From NCBI GenBank assembly GCA_026315105.1, contig CM048751.1, positions 335,202,649-335,266,648 of the forward strand: a stretch of 64,000 bases of DNA. The letters run 5' to 3'. Positions 52,931 through 63,410 of this stretch are shown one piece after another. Source of the DNA: Locusta migratoria. Lineage: Eukaryota; Arthropoda; Insecta; Orthoptera; Acrididae. The position numbers and the translations under genes were made by a program. The stretch's first letter is position 1. Each line of letters opens with the position of its first letter. The notes beneath the pieces are model-generated. The model was not told the origin of the DNA. It worked only from the letters and a program-made list of their open reading frames with translations, and made no database searches.

Positions 52931-53371
52931 TTTTACCGCCGCTAAACAATATGTGTCCGGTAGTTTTTTCACTAAAGGCGGAGCATTAAAATTTACTTCG
53001 CAGATATATACTGCATTTGATCAATTCAGTAACTTTCACGTGGATGTTTTGGTATAAGAATGGTCAACATTCTGTTGGAAAATATAAATATGTTGTAGGA
53101 TTCTGTTCCTAGAAGATCTGCGACTGTTCTCAAAGGTATAGGTGGGCCAGCTGCTATTTTTAATTGCTAAATACTTTTTCTGTGTTATGTGTTCGTATTA
53201 TTTCGTTCACCTACTTGTTTATAGACAGCAGCAACTTATTTTAGAAACAAAATAAAGTATAAAGAGTATTATTATAGATTTTCAGCATCGCTGCCCTTAC
53301 GGTAAAATTGAAATACACACAAGTTTCATGTAGGAAACAAAATAAATATGAAAACAACTTTCATATTCGGT
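52931..53371. other. unassigned
   Basis: AT-rich, with no domain or repeat recognised. Confidence 0.4.
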
Positions 53372-53670
53372 GCCTCGGTTGCACAGTGGTAGAGTGCCAG
53401 ACTAAAAATCCAAAGGCTGTGGGTTCGATCCCCGCCAGGTCCTAGGATTTTTATCTGTCACTTTCCACTTCTTTCACCTCTGGCAGTATTGCTCATGTGA
53501 AAAATACCGAGTAGCACCGTGGTTCGGAACCCACTTTAAACTGTAGGTCCCCCTATAACTGGCTGGGTAAGTCAGTTCGAAGGTCGGAGGAAGGCAACGG
53601 CATACCACCTGCAAACAGGACCATGCCTAGTAAAGCACTGTGGTGTTCAAACCAGTCTTCGGATTGTTGA
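53372..53670 (+). mobile_element. second SINE family, full length
   Basis: The tRNA-like head has CTCGGTTGCACAGTGGTAGA (box A) and GTGGGTTCGATCCCCG (box B, 53372-53443). A central domain follows, CACCGTGGTTCGGAACCCAC then TTTAAACTGTAGGTCCC, and a 3' part with GGAGGAAGGCAACGGCATAC and a TTACC-rich end. The central domain is shared with 36838-37005, 56860-57085 and 59540-59880. This is not a functional tRNA gene, since the sequence continues for 220 bp with conserved body motifs. Confidence 0.82.
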
Positions 53671-53674
53671 CTGC

Positions 53675-55850
53675 TTTACCTTACCTTATCTGTTCCTATG
53701 ACGCGATTGGTTTCCCTAACGTACCATGATTCTCCACTCATTTAATTCAATGCCCACAGGTGTACAACGTCGCAAATTCATCAGTGTCGTAATACGTGTA
53801 CCACTGAAATGTCGGGAGTGACCTTGCAGTGACCTGATAAGCTTGCCTGAACAGCAGGCTGACCCGCCCAACATTTGTGCATGGCGCGTTGCAGTGACCA
53901 TGTGGCAGGAGAATAATGAGAGGCTGCCAGTGTCTTTAATGATCTTTGTCTGCGACGTGGAAGGCAAAGTAACATAAAGCCACAAATATGGATGAAACCA
54001 AATTTTTCTTCCTAGCAGGGTGAATAGTCTTCACTGCCTCCGCCGCTAACGCTGATACTCAATAAGGACAGTGAATAATCGGATTATTTGAAATCATTTT
54101 CTTCGAAACTACTGAAGCCGACAGTCCTTTTTCTTTAACACCCTGTGTGCAAGATTATCTGTATTAGATTCATATTACTGTTGCTAATTTAGCAGGGCGT
54201 TAAAATTTACCTACACTGACTGGCAGTCACCATTCGGATCTATTTGAATGATAAATTGTTTGATCCTGACTTACAATGTGGCCTCTAACTATCCAATAAT
54301 TAAATAAATTTTATTTCGCAACGGATAAAACGCTAGTTCCGAATCGTAGCTACAGGTTACTATGTAGTCCAGACCGTTGTACTTCCAGTTTGAATCGCCG
54401 CTACATATTCAATTTGTACCCTTATCCATTTAATTTACTGATTAGGAGGTCAAAAAAGGGGGGATTGGGTGGAGATAAGATAATAACAAGATGGGGAGCA
54501 CTGAAATTCATTTACTCTATTTATTACTTCTAACACATAGACAAAATCACATAATGGAATGAACGGAATGGTTCGTTATCTTGCCTTCTGGCTAGGTATG
54601 AAATTAAATGTTACTGTCCTCACTAATTGGTATCATTTGTGCTGTGGAAAGCCCAATATTGGTGGAACGGGGTACAAGGGAACAGTTTCTCCATGCAAAC
54701 ATCCCAAGTTGCATGCATGATACTCTACAAAATGAATCCTGCGTGCTCTAGTGAAATTTGTATTGCAAAGCATTAAAATAATGTATCTCACGAGAGAAAC
54801 AGCGTAGAGGCTCCTTATCACTGCCAAGAGATTGAACACGAATAGTGTAATTTCCATTGATAACACGTAAACTCCATAAATAAAACTTAAACAAATCCAT
54901 AGCAGAAAAAAATCTCTGACCATTAAGAAAAATTAAGTTAATCATGGTAATATAGAACAAGACCAGCACAGTGAGACGTAGCCATGCCATGTGCAACCAA
55001 ATAATCATTCATGACCTCTTACAAAGAAAACCGACAAACTAACGATAGTCTCGGGGCAGAAATTTGGCCCACCGGCATAGAAACATTTTTGCTACACTGT
55101 AGGTGATTACTAAACATGGAAGGAAAACTAATGTTTGATGGCGGGAAACATCGGCAACCATGAAGGCCATCACGAAAAATCCACTAATTTCTCGTAATCA
55201 CTCATGGCTTCATACCGTGAACACGCTCAGTTTACTGTATACTTCAGTTCTCCGCTATTAAGCCGCATAATTAGCTGCAGGTCGATGGAGCTGTTGGCCC
55301 ACGACACTTTCAAAATAAATAAATAAATAAAAATAAAAAAAGAAATAATTATTAACCGTTGGCAAAAGTAAACATTTCATACAAAGAAAAGGCACCAAAT
55401 ACTAAAGATTTCGGAAAATAATTTAGGCACAGTAGTTTAGAAACGTCATGTACGTTAACTGAACGTGACTATTAGCTACTACCGGGCATTGTGGATTCAG
55501 AATTATAGAAAACTGGAAAAGGCGGTAACGCATGTTCAGCACGCTCGTTACAAAGAATAAACGTAAATTCTACCACCGACGTCGTTACTTATTTTAGAAT
55601 AGAAACACACGCACTTGATAATGAATCATTTCTCCCTGATATTCACTCGTAAATTAAATTGCAGGCCTTAAACTCATGGCTCAAGTCCCACTCAAAATCC
55701 GTTACAATTCAAATCCCACATTAGACTAAATTTCTACATTAAAAATACATAAATTTGCACCCCACACTTAATCTCGCGATAGAGCGACGATAGTTACAGC
55801 ATTATCGATCGAATTATTCAAGAAAATCGACACAGTTAAGCACATTTCTG
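53675..55850. other. unassigned 2.2 kb
   Basis: No assignable gene. Minus-strand frames at 54633-55008 are hydrophobic at the start and end in ACNLGCLHGETVPLYPVPPI, which could be coding. A (TAAA)n-like tract lies at about 55313-55345. If 55859-56000 is a promoter, this stretch would be its first intron. Confidence 0.35.
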
Positions 55851-55858
55851 TTACTTAC

Positions 55859-56000
55859 ATCAGACCCAACCAACATACGTCTGCTCTGCTCCCCCAGCCA
55901 ACTCTGGTAAACATGGCGGAACCCTGGCCCTAACCACTATCCACTTCAACTTAATCGGCGGAGCTCTCCCATTGGCTGAAGGCATAATAGGACCCACCCA
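55859..56000 (-). promoter_or_regulatory. candidate promoter and first exon of a host gene
   Basis: On the minus strand a CCAAT box (AGCCAATGGGAG, about 55978-55967) and GC-rich DNA precede ATG at 55914-55912 in the context TTCCGCCATG. The frame MFTRVGWGSRADVCWLGL runs 18 codons plus two bases into a GATGTAAGTAAC donor (exon end 55859). CCGCCATGTTT also resembles a YY1/Pho site. GC content contrasts with the AT-rich flanks. No downstream exon was linked, so this is a candidate only. Confidence 0.33.
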
Positions 56001-56208
56001 CCAACCTAACTACCCTCCAAGATTCGCGCACTGCCGGCTAGCACCGTCTTGTTTCACAAGGTTGGTTATCGTATTTGCTACTTTCTGCTACTGCTAACCC
56101 GCTACAATCATAGTTTTCATACCATCTCTGCCACACTCACACATTCACACACATGGGAGGAGAGAAGGGTGCTTTGGAGCCTGGCTCCTTGGAATTTCTA
56201 TATATATA

Positions 56209-56447
56209 CAGGGTGTCCCAGCTTCCTTGTCCACCCAAAATACGCGAAACGCGCGGCTAGCGCACGTCCTGAGACTCAGGCGAGAACCCCATGCTTCTCA
56301 GGACGTGCGCTAGCCGCGCATTACGTGTGTTTCAAGCGTCAACTTCGCGTCGCAATATCTCGGGATGTAATTGGAATATTGCGATGCAATCAACGTCATT
56401 GTTTATGTGATTTGTCATGCTATGGATTGCCGAAGAAAAACTATGGG

Positions 56448-56492
<45 letters not shown>

Positions 56493-56645
56493 TGTTTTAA
56501 AATATATTTGCTTTCGTTTTAGAATGTTTCCAAATATGTACATTCATGGGCCCCAGCCATACATTGATAGCGGTGAAATTCGTTTTCCAATAGCTGTTAT
56601 TGTTCCAGAGATATTTTGGGTGGACAAGATAGCTGGGACACCCTG
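56209..56645. mobile_element. TIR MITE with internal hairpin
   Basis: The ends CAGGGTGTCCCAGCTTCCTT / GTCCACCCAAAAT and their inverse at 56612-56645 form TIRs of about 32 bp, with TA at 56207-56208 and 56646-56647. The element is 437 bp with no ORF of its own. A (T/A) homopolymer (56458-56488) divides it. A perfect GC-rich stem lies at 56251-56319. Confidence 0.88.
56251..56319. repeat. 24-bp perfect GC-rich stem with 21-nt loop
   Basis: GCGCGGCTAGCGCACGTCCT GAGA (56251-56274) is inverted exactly at 56296-56319. Partial pairing continues outward. In RNA it would be a very stable hairpin. Confidence 0.95.
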
Positions 56646-56647
56646 TA

Positions 56648-56859
56648 TAAGAATCAATACACAATAAAATTAGAGTCAAATGAAATACACGACAAATTTA
56701 AAACATCTGGTTATGACATACGTAAATTTCGAAGTAATATGTAACATAAAATAAATTGTGGTATCAAGGAAACGTCCTAAATCTTATATAATAACAATTT
56801 CGTGTGCGTCAATGATCTAGTGCAAGTCTTTGGATTGGTACCTATTTCGATGCCTAATA
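56648..56859. other. unassigned, related to 59540-59640
   Basis: GACATACGTAAATTTCG...AATTGTGGTATCAAGGAAAC resembles CTTGTGTAAATTTCGG...AATTGTATCATAAAGGAAAC at 59590-59641. It is probably the 3' part of the SINE at 56860-57085. Confidence 0.45.
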
Positions 56860-57085
56860 TGTCCCTAATTTACCCCAGTCATCAAACTGAGACATAGGGA
56901 CCTACAGTTTAGCGTGGAATCCGAACCACGTGTCGTATTCGTCGACTCCACACAGAGGTAATGACTAAATAAGAAATCAAAATGAAAACCCGGTGAAAAT
57001 CGCGAGTTTTCAACCTACGACCTTTCGCATTGCAACCGAGAACTTTATCGCTAGCCCAGACTTTAAATCGCCAATTGTTGTACAC
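56860..57085 (-). mobile_element. SINE sharing the second-family central domain
   Basis: Minus strand: GTCTGGGCTAGCGATAAAGT (box A-like), GTAGGTTGAAAACTCGCG (box B-like), then CACGTGGTTCGGATTCCACG, CTAAACTGTAGGTCCC. The head differs from 53372-53670 but the GTGGTTCGGA...CCAC...TAAACTGTAGGTCCC core is the same. Confidence 0.62.
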
Positions 57086-57118
57086 TTAGGAAACCAATAT
57101 AAAACATTTAATTTCGTT

Positions 57119-57220
57119 CCATGTTTGTATGTGTTGTCTATAGGTTATTTTAAGTAGTTTGTATATCTAGGGACTGATAACCCTAGCAGTTTAGTCCAAT
57201 AGCTTTACAAACATTTGAAC
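57119..57220 (+). mobile_element. 5'-truncated tRNA-derived SINE
   Basis: CCATGTTTGTATGTGTTGTC, TAAGTAGTTTGTATATC, GGGACTGATAACCCTAGC and TTTACAAACATTTGAACACT correspond to the body and tail of the main family. The tRNA-like head is missing. Confidence 0.75.
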
Positions 57221-57224
57221 ACTT

Positions 57225-57650
57225 TAAATGTTCTTCTTCTAATGCTTTTCAGTCCAAACCCTAGATCGATGCAGCTTTCCACGCTACTCTATCCTGTGCA
57301 AAGCACTTCATCCCTTAAAAAGAACGGCAACGTCCTTACTTGTAAAACTGCTCTCTGTGTTTGTCTTTCGATCACCCTCTGCTATTTTACACCACACATT
57401 TCCCTCCAATACTAAATTTACGATTTCTTGATATTTAAGAATGTGTCCCACCAATGGATGCCTTCTTTTAGTCAAGGTATGCCGAAAATGCCTCTTCTCT
57501 CCAATTCTCTTCAATATCTCCTGATTAGTGACACGATGTACCCACCTATCTTCAGCATTCGTTTGTAGCTGAAAAATCATCATTCTGTCATCATTCTGTC
57601 TCAATTCCTTATTGACTACGTTCCGTGCACTGCTACGCACCAGACAATTT
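57225..57650 (-). pseudogene. non-LTR retrotransposon 3' fragment
   Basis: Minus strand: QTNAEDRWVHRVTNQEILKR, IGEKRHFRHTLTKRRHPLVG, HILKYQEIVNLVLEGNV. This is the C-terminal block seen at 7817-8044, followed by a decayed 3' end near 57230. It is truncated at about 57650. The flanking SINE end at 57119-57220 abuts it. Confidence 0.82.
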
Positions 57651-57679
57651 CTTTCAGCAAATAATATTAATAAAATTTT

Positions 57680-58330
57680 GCACAGTGCGTGTATGTTCAG
57701 CTTACAAGGTAGGACAGTTTTATATAATTAATAATGTCAGTTTTATTTTTATTGCAAATTCAATGTTTTAACTTGGTTGGATAAGTATCTAATACTTGAT
57801 GTTGATCTTGAAGTCTGGGCTAGTGGCAAGTTTTGCCCATTGTAGTCAGTGCCACTCTCCTAGTTTCTAACGTGAAGTGTACAAACTTTTAACCCAGTCA
57901 GATGAATTGTACGGCAGCGCATAAAATATGTATCTATTCCGATGTGAGCATCATTACCAGTTTCAATTATTTCGATTTTTCTGCGACTGCAAGAGCGTGC
58001 ATCTGCGAATCTAGACCATCCGGGGACAACGCTAACACACAAACAAAAATCACTCCAGGCGCTTAGAAGTAGTTGAGTTACATGTTCTTTCAACACTTTT
58101 GCGTCTTGCTTTTCTAATACGTGCATTGCTGAGGTAAGATTTATACCACAATTAATATTAAAATTAAATGTATGAAAGAATTATTAAGCACGGTTATGTG
58201 GTATGTAAAACTGGGAAAACGTCTAACGTGCAATAAATTGTACCATCAAGAGAAAGTTTGAAATCTTAACACGACGCCATTTATTGGATACTTACCCAAG
58301 CTAGACAGGTGAAGGCTAAACTACGCATTC
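57680..58330. repeat. fragments of the 56.7-59.9 kb repeat family
   Basis: 57735-57850 (minus orientation: AGCCCAGACTTCAAGATCAA, GATACTTATCCAACCAAG) and 58150-58310 (plus: AATAAATTGTACCATCAAG, TTATTGGATACTTACCCAA) match parts of 59540-59880. The minus-strand ORF at 57860-58126 starts MHVLEKQDAKVLKEHVTQLL and has no recognised family. Confidence 0.45.
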
Positions 58331-58854
58331 TTCCTTTTATGGGTCTGTCGCACCCGATCGGGTACCGTAAAGTTTAATTTACAACAACAAAAATACTAAG
58401 ATAGTCTAGATAAAAACTGTTCTACCGTGTAAGGTGGACCAAATAAAACACAGTGTGCAAAATTCAGTTGAGCAGATTCAGAGTTAATCGCCAACAACCA
58501 CAGCTGTGCCGTAGTACATGCAGCTGTTAGCTACTCTCATAATTCACCGAAATAAACAACTGTCAGACTCGTCAGGCACTTGGCTGGGTAGTTTGGAGTA
58601 AGGTATCGTCTGGCATGCGCCGTAAGAGCTCTCATGTAGACAGCTATGTTTATGCAAACCTTCATCGTAGTCGAATTAAACGTATGGCTGCGCATAGAAT
58701 ACGAATTTAATCAGAAGAGGGGATGGCCCACTTTCAGAATTACCAATTTAGATTTTTCAGCTATTCCTTTGGGCTCTCACTATTTTTCCACCTGTCTGTT
58801 ACAGCGAACGAAACAAAACAAAATATTATTGAACTTTCGCACAGCAAATATATA
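58331..58854. other. unassigned
   Basis: No coding or repeat signal was recognised. Confidence 0.4.
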
Positions 58855-59371
58855 GGGTGTTTCATTAAGTGTGTTTGGTTCTGTAACTTATAAAATAATA
58901 GGTGACGGGAAATTTTAATGCGGTAGGTCAAAACAAGAAATTTTGCACTTTCTGCGGAGCTGTGAACATAGTTTATTGTAACATTTTGCAAAGAGTTACA
59001 GCACAAAGATATAAATTTTTTTAATGGAACAATAGTTTTTTCTATCGTGCATTGGAATCGTTGGAACCAGCCGCGTCCAAATCAATTTAAACTACATTCC
59101 TATCACTGTTAGTTTGGGAGCTACAACCGTTCAAAGTTTCAGGGGCAGATACCACACGCTGTACATAATACATGGCTGTGTGGAGGGTGATGGAAGTTAT
59201 GGCGATGGGAAGTTGATTTACATGAGATGTTCAAATGTGTGTCCATGTTCCTCAATGCATAATGCAATGCGCCGTCTAAAGGATCTGCGGACGAGATGTA
59301 ACCGCATAAAATTTCCCCTCATCTATTATTTTATAACTTACAGAGGCAAACACACTTAGTTAAACACCCTG
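58855..59371. mobile_element. MITE with about 75-bp TIRs
   Basis: The left end GGGTGTTTCATTAAGTGTGT then ACTTATAAAATAATAGGTGA is inverted at 59297-59371 (TCATCTATTATTTTATAACT, ACACACTTAGTTAAACACCC). TA flanks both ends. The element is about 517 bp with no transposase. Its outermost GGGTGTT resembles the 56209-56645 MITE, but the rest is different. Confidence 0.88.
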
Positions 59372-59379
59372 TATGTTTG

Positions 59380-59510
59380 TGTTACTAAGGAACCAACTTG
59401 CTTAGGTCTTCGCTCTTTAGACTTACACGCCACATAAAGTACCTTATGCTACTGACAAAATTGACATCCATGCTCGAGTGAGGACACCAAACTTCGGCGG
59501 CAGCGGCCAT
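59380..59510 (-). mobile_element. highly decayed tRNA-derived SINE
   Basis: On the minus strand, GGTGTCCTCACTCGAGCATG, GATGTCAATTTTGTCAG and a GTAAGTCTAAAG-like phrase are in the expected SINE order. Box A is not readable. Confidence 0.35.
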
Positions 59511-59539
59511 TGATTTTTATATGTAGAGATGAAAGCCCT

Positions 59540-59880
59540 TAAAATTAATCTGAAGTACACGAAAATTTGGAAAAATCGGTTACGTCTTGTGTAAATTTCG
59601 GAAGAAACTGTAAAGTGAAGTAAATTGTATCATAAAGGAAACTTATCACGCTCTGTCTCATACACCCCAGTTAACCAAACGGGAAAAGAGACCTACAGTT
59701 TAACGTCGAACTCGAAGCACGTGTCGTTTCTGCCGACTCCTCACATCCTCTGCAACCCAGCACTTCAACGCTACCCCAGACTTCAAGCTGAAAAGGAATA
59801 CCAATTATTGGATACTTACCCAACATAGATAAAAAACATTGGATTTCAAATAAAAATATTTTGGGGTTAATAATCAAGAT
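59540..59880 (-). mobile_element. SINE-like repeat, second-family central domain
   Basis: Minus strand: GTCTGGGGTAGCGTTGAAGT as head, then CACGTGCTTCGAGTTCGACG, TTAAACTGTAGGTCTC and AACTGGGGTGTATGAGACAG. It is the sister copy of 56860-57085. The DNA beyond the head (TATTGGATACTTACCCAAC) is also shared with other fragments between 57 and 58.3 kb. Confidence 0.55.
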
Positions 59881-60390
59881 GAAAACTATTGTATCTATTA
59901 AAAGTTGGACCTAATCACAAACACTGCCTAACATTTCATTGGTATCAGTAGAGTAATATATTTAAGTTCAAGTGCTAATTTATGTATGCTTCATGCTTCA
60001 TTGCTAGCCTGGGAAATATCGTCATTATAAATACACCATTTAGTTGTGCGTTTTACTTTCGTTACTCAGAATAATGCCAGTTGGACTTCAGTGCCACTCA
60101 AACTATAAATAATTTAACTGAAATGCTCGCTATAAATAGGGGTTCAATACTATCAAGCTTTATTTTCAGTAAAGTAAAAGATCAGTGTTCGCATAAAGAG
60201 TTATGCCCCACAGTTCCTTTTGTTGTCCCCGACCCCTCCCGCATCTTGTGTAAAACAACATTTGTGTTCATATCTGTGTGGGTGTAGTGTAGTGTAGATT
60301 GCGAGCAAAAATTGTTAGTTTGGTAGACTGTGGTACGTTGGCCAACCTAAAATGTGCAAGGAACAAGAGAGAGCTCTCTCTGTCATTCGG
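59881..60390. other. unassigned, possible 5' flank of next ORF
   Basis: No motif was recognised except GTGTAGTGTAGTGTAG at 60284-60298. A pyrimidine tract ending CTCTCTCTGTCATTCGGTAG (about 60374-60393) could be a splice acceptor. Confidence 0.3.
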
Positions 60391-60396
60391 TAGACG

Positions 60397-60570
60397 ATGC
60401 CCGTGGCTGGCGCATCTGAGGGTGTTCACAAGTTTGTAGAAGACCAGTTTTTGGCGTACGCCAAGGCGAAGACTGTTTCCTCGCAGATGTCGACCGTAAC
60501 GAAGGGGAATTTTAGGCAGAGTTCGAGGGAAACAAATGTAAATATGTGCTTACCACTGGGAAATATGTGA
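60397..60570 (+). CDS. coding-like short ORF or first exon
   Basis: ATG at 60397 opens 57 codons: MPVAGASEGVHKFVEDQFLA, YAKAKTVSSQMSTVTKGNFR, QSSRETNVNM..., stop 60568-60570. Third positions in the first 45 codons are clearly richer in G/C than the AT-rich surroundings, which suggests selection on a protein. A donor-like AATGTAAAT at about 60533 would end an exon after SSRETN. No family was recognised. A transposon origin cannot be excluded. Confidence 0.33.
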   Translation: MPVAGASEGVHKFVEDQFLAYAKAKTVSSQMSTVTKGNFRQSSRETNVNMCLPLGNM

Positions 60571-61372
60571 ACGGGAAAAATATTGTCGATTTTGTTGTAA
60601 ACTGAAGCAGTAGTTTAATTTAATTTAATTTAGAATTAATTTGTGGGGAATTATCCGTCTTTTTCAAAGAGACGCGAGGTGTGAGAAACTGCAGTTCTCC
60701 ATGTCAATCACCAGATGTTTGGTCGATAAATATATAATTTTTGCCTCGCATGGCTAATACTAATTTGGAACTAATTGAGGGGCCTGTTAAACCACTCACT
60801 GTACCCGCTTCATTAGTGATCATTATTTTTGTAACAATCGGTACATAGTTACGACGTGCCTCTGCGCTATTTTTGTCGGTGTTAGCGGAATATTGTGCCA
60901 AGGGATAAGATCAGTCTCTCCAGCCAATTTGTACTTTCGGTATTCAGTAAATTTTGTTTAATGTGTGCTACAGCTGTTCCTTATCTTAATTTAACGGCGA
61001 CCTATGAGCAATGTCAATTGAACTTTCTGCTGTGACCTACAAATGATAGTAATTTAAATGCATGTTGATTTAATAGTGTATGTGATTGGGGAAAGATTGA
61101 TTTACTGTATGAGTGTGTTTTAAGTGGCAATATTTTTTCCATCCCCCCTCCAATAACTGTGGAAGGAAGTACAAAAATTTAAATAAACTGTCTAATGCTT
61201 GGCGTCCTCAAATGGGTACACTTAAATTTCTGCTTATTTATCTCAACTTCGACGTCTGAGGTTACCGTAAACGCAGAGGTGTCTCATATAAAGACTAGCA
61301 GTAGTTGACAGAATGTCTCCTACATAGCAGTGAAGGCAGAGAGTACGAGAAAGAATAGAGGCAGGCTTTGAG
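60571..61372. other. unassigned
   Basis: No domain. (TTTAA)n-like sequence lies at 60615-60640. Confidence 0.4.
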
Positions 61373-61887
61373 ATGAAACTGCTATTGTTGTCTGTACATC
61401 CAAATAATAGAGTCTATTCGGTACGCAACGAATTACGCTTCGATGGTGGGTCACACTGGCCAGCTAAGTCAGGTGGTCCCAATGCCAAGAGGTGTCATGA
61501 TCAGGACTGCCGACGGAATACGGGTAACATTTGGAAGGTGTACAGCTGCTGTGTGCCTCGAGAGCATAAAACAATGTCATTGTACAAAAAATATAAAATA
61601 GTATACACTCTTCATGTATTCTTTGCTATTAGTAATAAACGTTCTTTGTAAGGTCTGGAAATTGTCGCACTCACTGTCCTAATCTGAGGGCACATCGCTC
61701 TCGGTCTTCTCTATTTTATTTTATTACTTTTTTTAGATAAATTAAGATTAATTGATTAATTCTCCGTAAGATAGATCATAAGCGATCAAACTTCAACAAG
61801 TAATAGTACTATGTAATGGTGCATGTCACAAAGAAAAGTATCATTTTTTCCTGTTTCGGGTTGGTAATTAGTGCATGAGAGGGTTAA
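61373..61887 (+). pseudogene. piggyBac-like transposase C-terminus and 3' end
   Basis: The frame 61373-61651 contains ELRFDGGSHWPAKSGG, KRCHDQDCRRNTGNI, YSCCVP. The RFDG-x-x-HWP and KRC-x4-C-x3-T pattern matches the C-terminal Cys-rich region of piggyBac-family transposases. About 230 bp later the sequence GTGCATGAGAGGGTTAA ends in TTAA (61884-61887), preceded by AGGG as expected for a piggyBac 3' terminus. The DDD catalytic domain is missing upstream, so only the 3' part remains. Confidence 0.5.
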
Positions 61888-62741
61888 ACGTAAAGTCTCA
61901 GTCATTAGGCTATACAACCATCACTTCATGCAATAGGAAATTGTCTCCGGAAGGTCTACTTAATAAACAATAACTTAAAATAATCATCTTGATGTTGAAG
62001 CCCTTTTTTTCTCCGTTTTTGCTTTATAAATGTTTAAGCTACTTGCTTCTGGATAAGGATCTTCCTTGAGCAAAACACTTTCATTTCTTGTTCTTTGGTT
62101 TTGTATTCCCGTACATGTTTTCCTACAGTTGTAACATCTTCATGGGTCCTTTTATTGCTTAAAAGTGAAAAATAGAAAATATTTTTAGTTTTTATATTTA
62201 TGACAAGTTCATCCTGTTAATTATAATTATGTACAAGAATTTTATATATGTAGATTTACCTTATTTTAGATAGTGAATATATACCAAGAAGAATATTTTA
62301 AAAAAATTCCTTAAAATTATAATGTTCTACTAGCAACAAACCCCTCATAGAAGGCCACTATTGGGCATCTTACCTTTCTATAAATTAACTCTTAATGCAA
62401 CCGTAGTATGTGATTGATTACTTTTACAAGGCAAAGGAGATATACTAAAGTAAACCAATTAACATGTTACGAGTAACTCAATGCAGCTAACTGTCGAAAT
62501 TATTCAGTAGCACTCTGCGACTTGTAATTTCTGGGACGAGCTCCTTGCATATGTAACACCATGTACACAAGCAGCTACAAGTGAATTAATGGTAAAATGT
62601 TGATCAGTTTTAGAGATAATGTAAACAAATTACTATGTAGCTGCTCACTTTCACTATTCATTAAAGGGATAAGATACATAAGAAAATCGGAACCGAGATA
62701 GTAGGAAACATCGGAGTATCATCGATCTGCTTGGTTTAAAT
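61888..62741. other. unassigned
   Basis: AT-rich, with no coding or repeat signal recognised. Confidence 0.4.
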
Positions 62742-62940
62742 CCAAGACCGCGGCGGAGCGGCCGAGCGCAATGAGGCGCTATGCGGCGATGCGTGACCGC
62801 GTTCCCCGTCGGTAGTTCGAATCCCCCCTCGGGCACGGATGTTTGTGTCGTCTTTAGAATAAGGTAGTTCATAAGTAGTTTGTAGGTTTAGGGACTGATG
62901 ACCTCGCAGTTATGTTCGATAAGCTTTAGAAACATTTTGA
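62742..62940 (+). mobile_element. tRNA-derived SINE
   Basis: Head AAGACCGCGGCGGAGCGGCC, box B GGTAGTTCGAATCCCCCC, CTCGGGCACGGATGTTTGTG, TTTAGGGACTGATGACCTCG, GATAAGCTTTAGAAACATTT. No target duplication is visible. It directly abuts the next repeat. Confidence 0.9.
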
Positions 62941-62944
62941 TTTT

Positions 62945-63175
62945 GTCCCACTTTAGGTTACGGTAGTAACACTAAAAGTGGGCCTTTGCGATCGTCTTTT
63001 GACAGCTCGAAATTTAAATGAAAATAACGCCTTAACCGTTCATCTGACACGGAAACTCAATACATGAATTTGTAGAGGAGAAAATTCTCTACAACTTTTA
63101 TCCTTCATGTTTTCCTCATATCCCTCATCGTTTCAGAGATATTTGCAAAAATATCGGAGATTTTATTACAACTTA
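62945..63175 (+). repeat. unclassified dispersed repeat, inverse of 9240-9462
   Basis: It starts with the hairpin CCCACTTTAGGTTACGGTAG / TAACACTAAAAGTGGG and continues CCTTTGCGATCGTCTTTTGA, GAGGAGAAAATTCTCT and GAGATATTTGCAAAAAT. It is the same unit as at 9.3 kb. Confidence 0.6.
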
Positions 63176-63325
63176 CACGTTGTCATTTCAAAGCAATGAC
63201 GCACTGAAGAATTAACGAAAACACAAACGTTTTTCTTACAATAAATTATGATATAGTATCTAAAAATGCCATATTAGTATCAGTTAACAATGACCATCAA
63301 TAGTATGAGATTAAAGGAGGGTTTG

Positions 63326-63410
63326 GTTATTGTTCAGCGCTGTGTAGTGGGCAGCGCCTTATACTGTAATGCATAAGCTCAGTGATTCGGAACCCGCCCC
63401 TGCCAATTTT
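63326..63410 (+). repeat. tRNA-like fragment
   Basis: GCGCTGTGTAGTGGGCAGCG and GTGATTCGGAACCCGCCCC have the spacing of box A and box B of a tRNA-like SINE head. The cloverleaf is poor and the downstream body matches neither SINE family. Confidence 0.4.

Noticed and set aside
56049..56459. 136-codon plus-strand ORF
   Set aside because: It runs through a MITE terminus and its hairpin. The coding appearance comes from the GC-rich inverted repeat.
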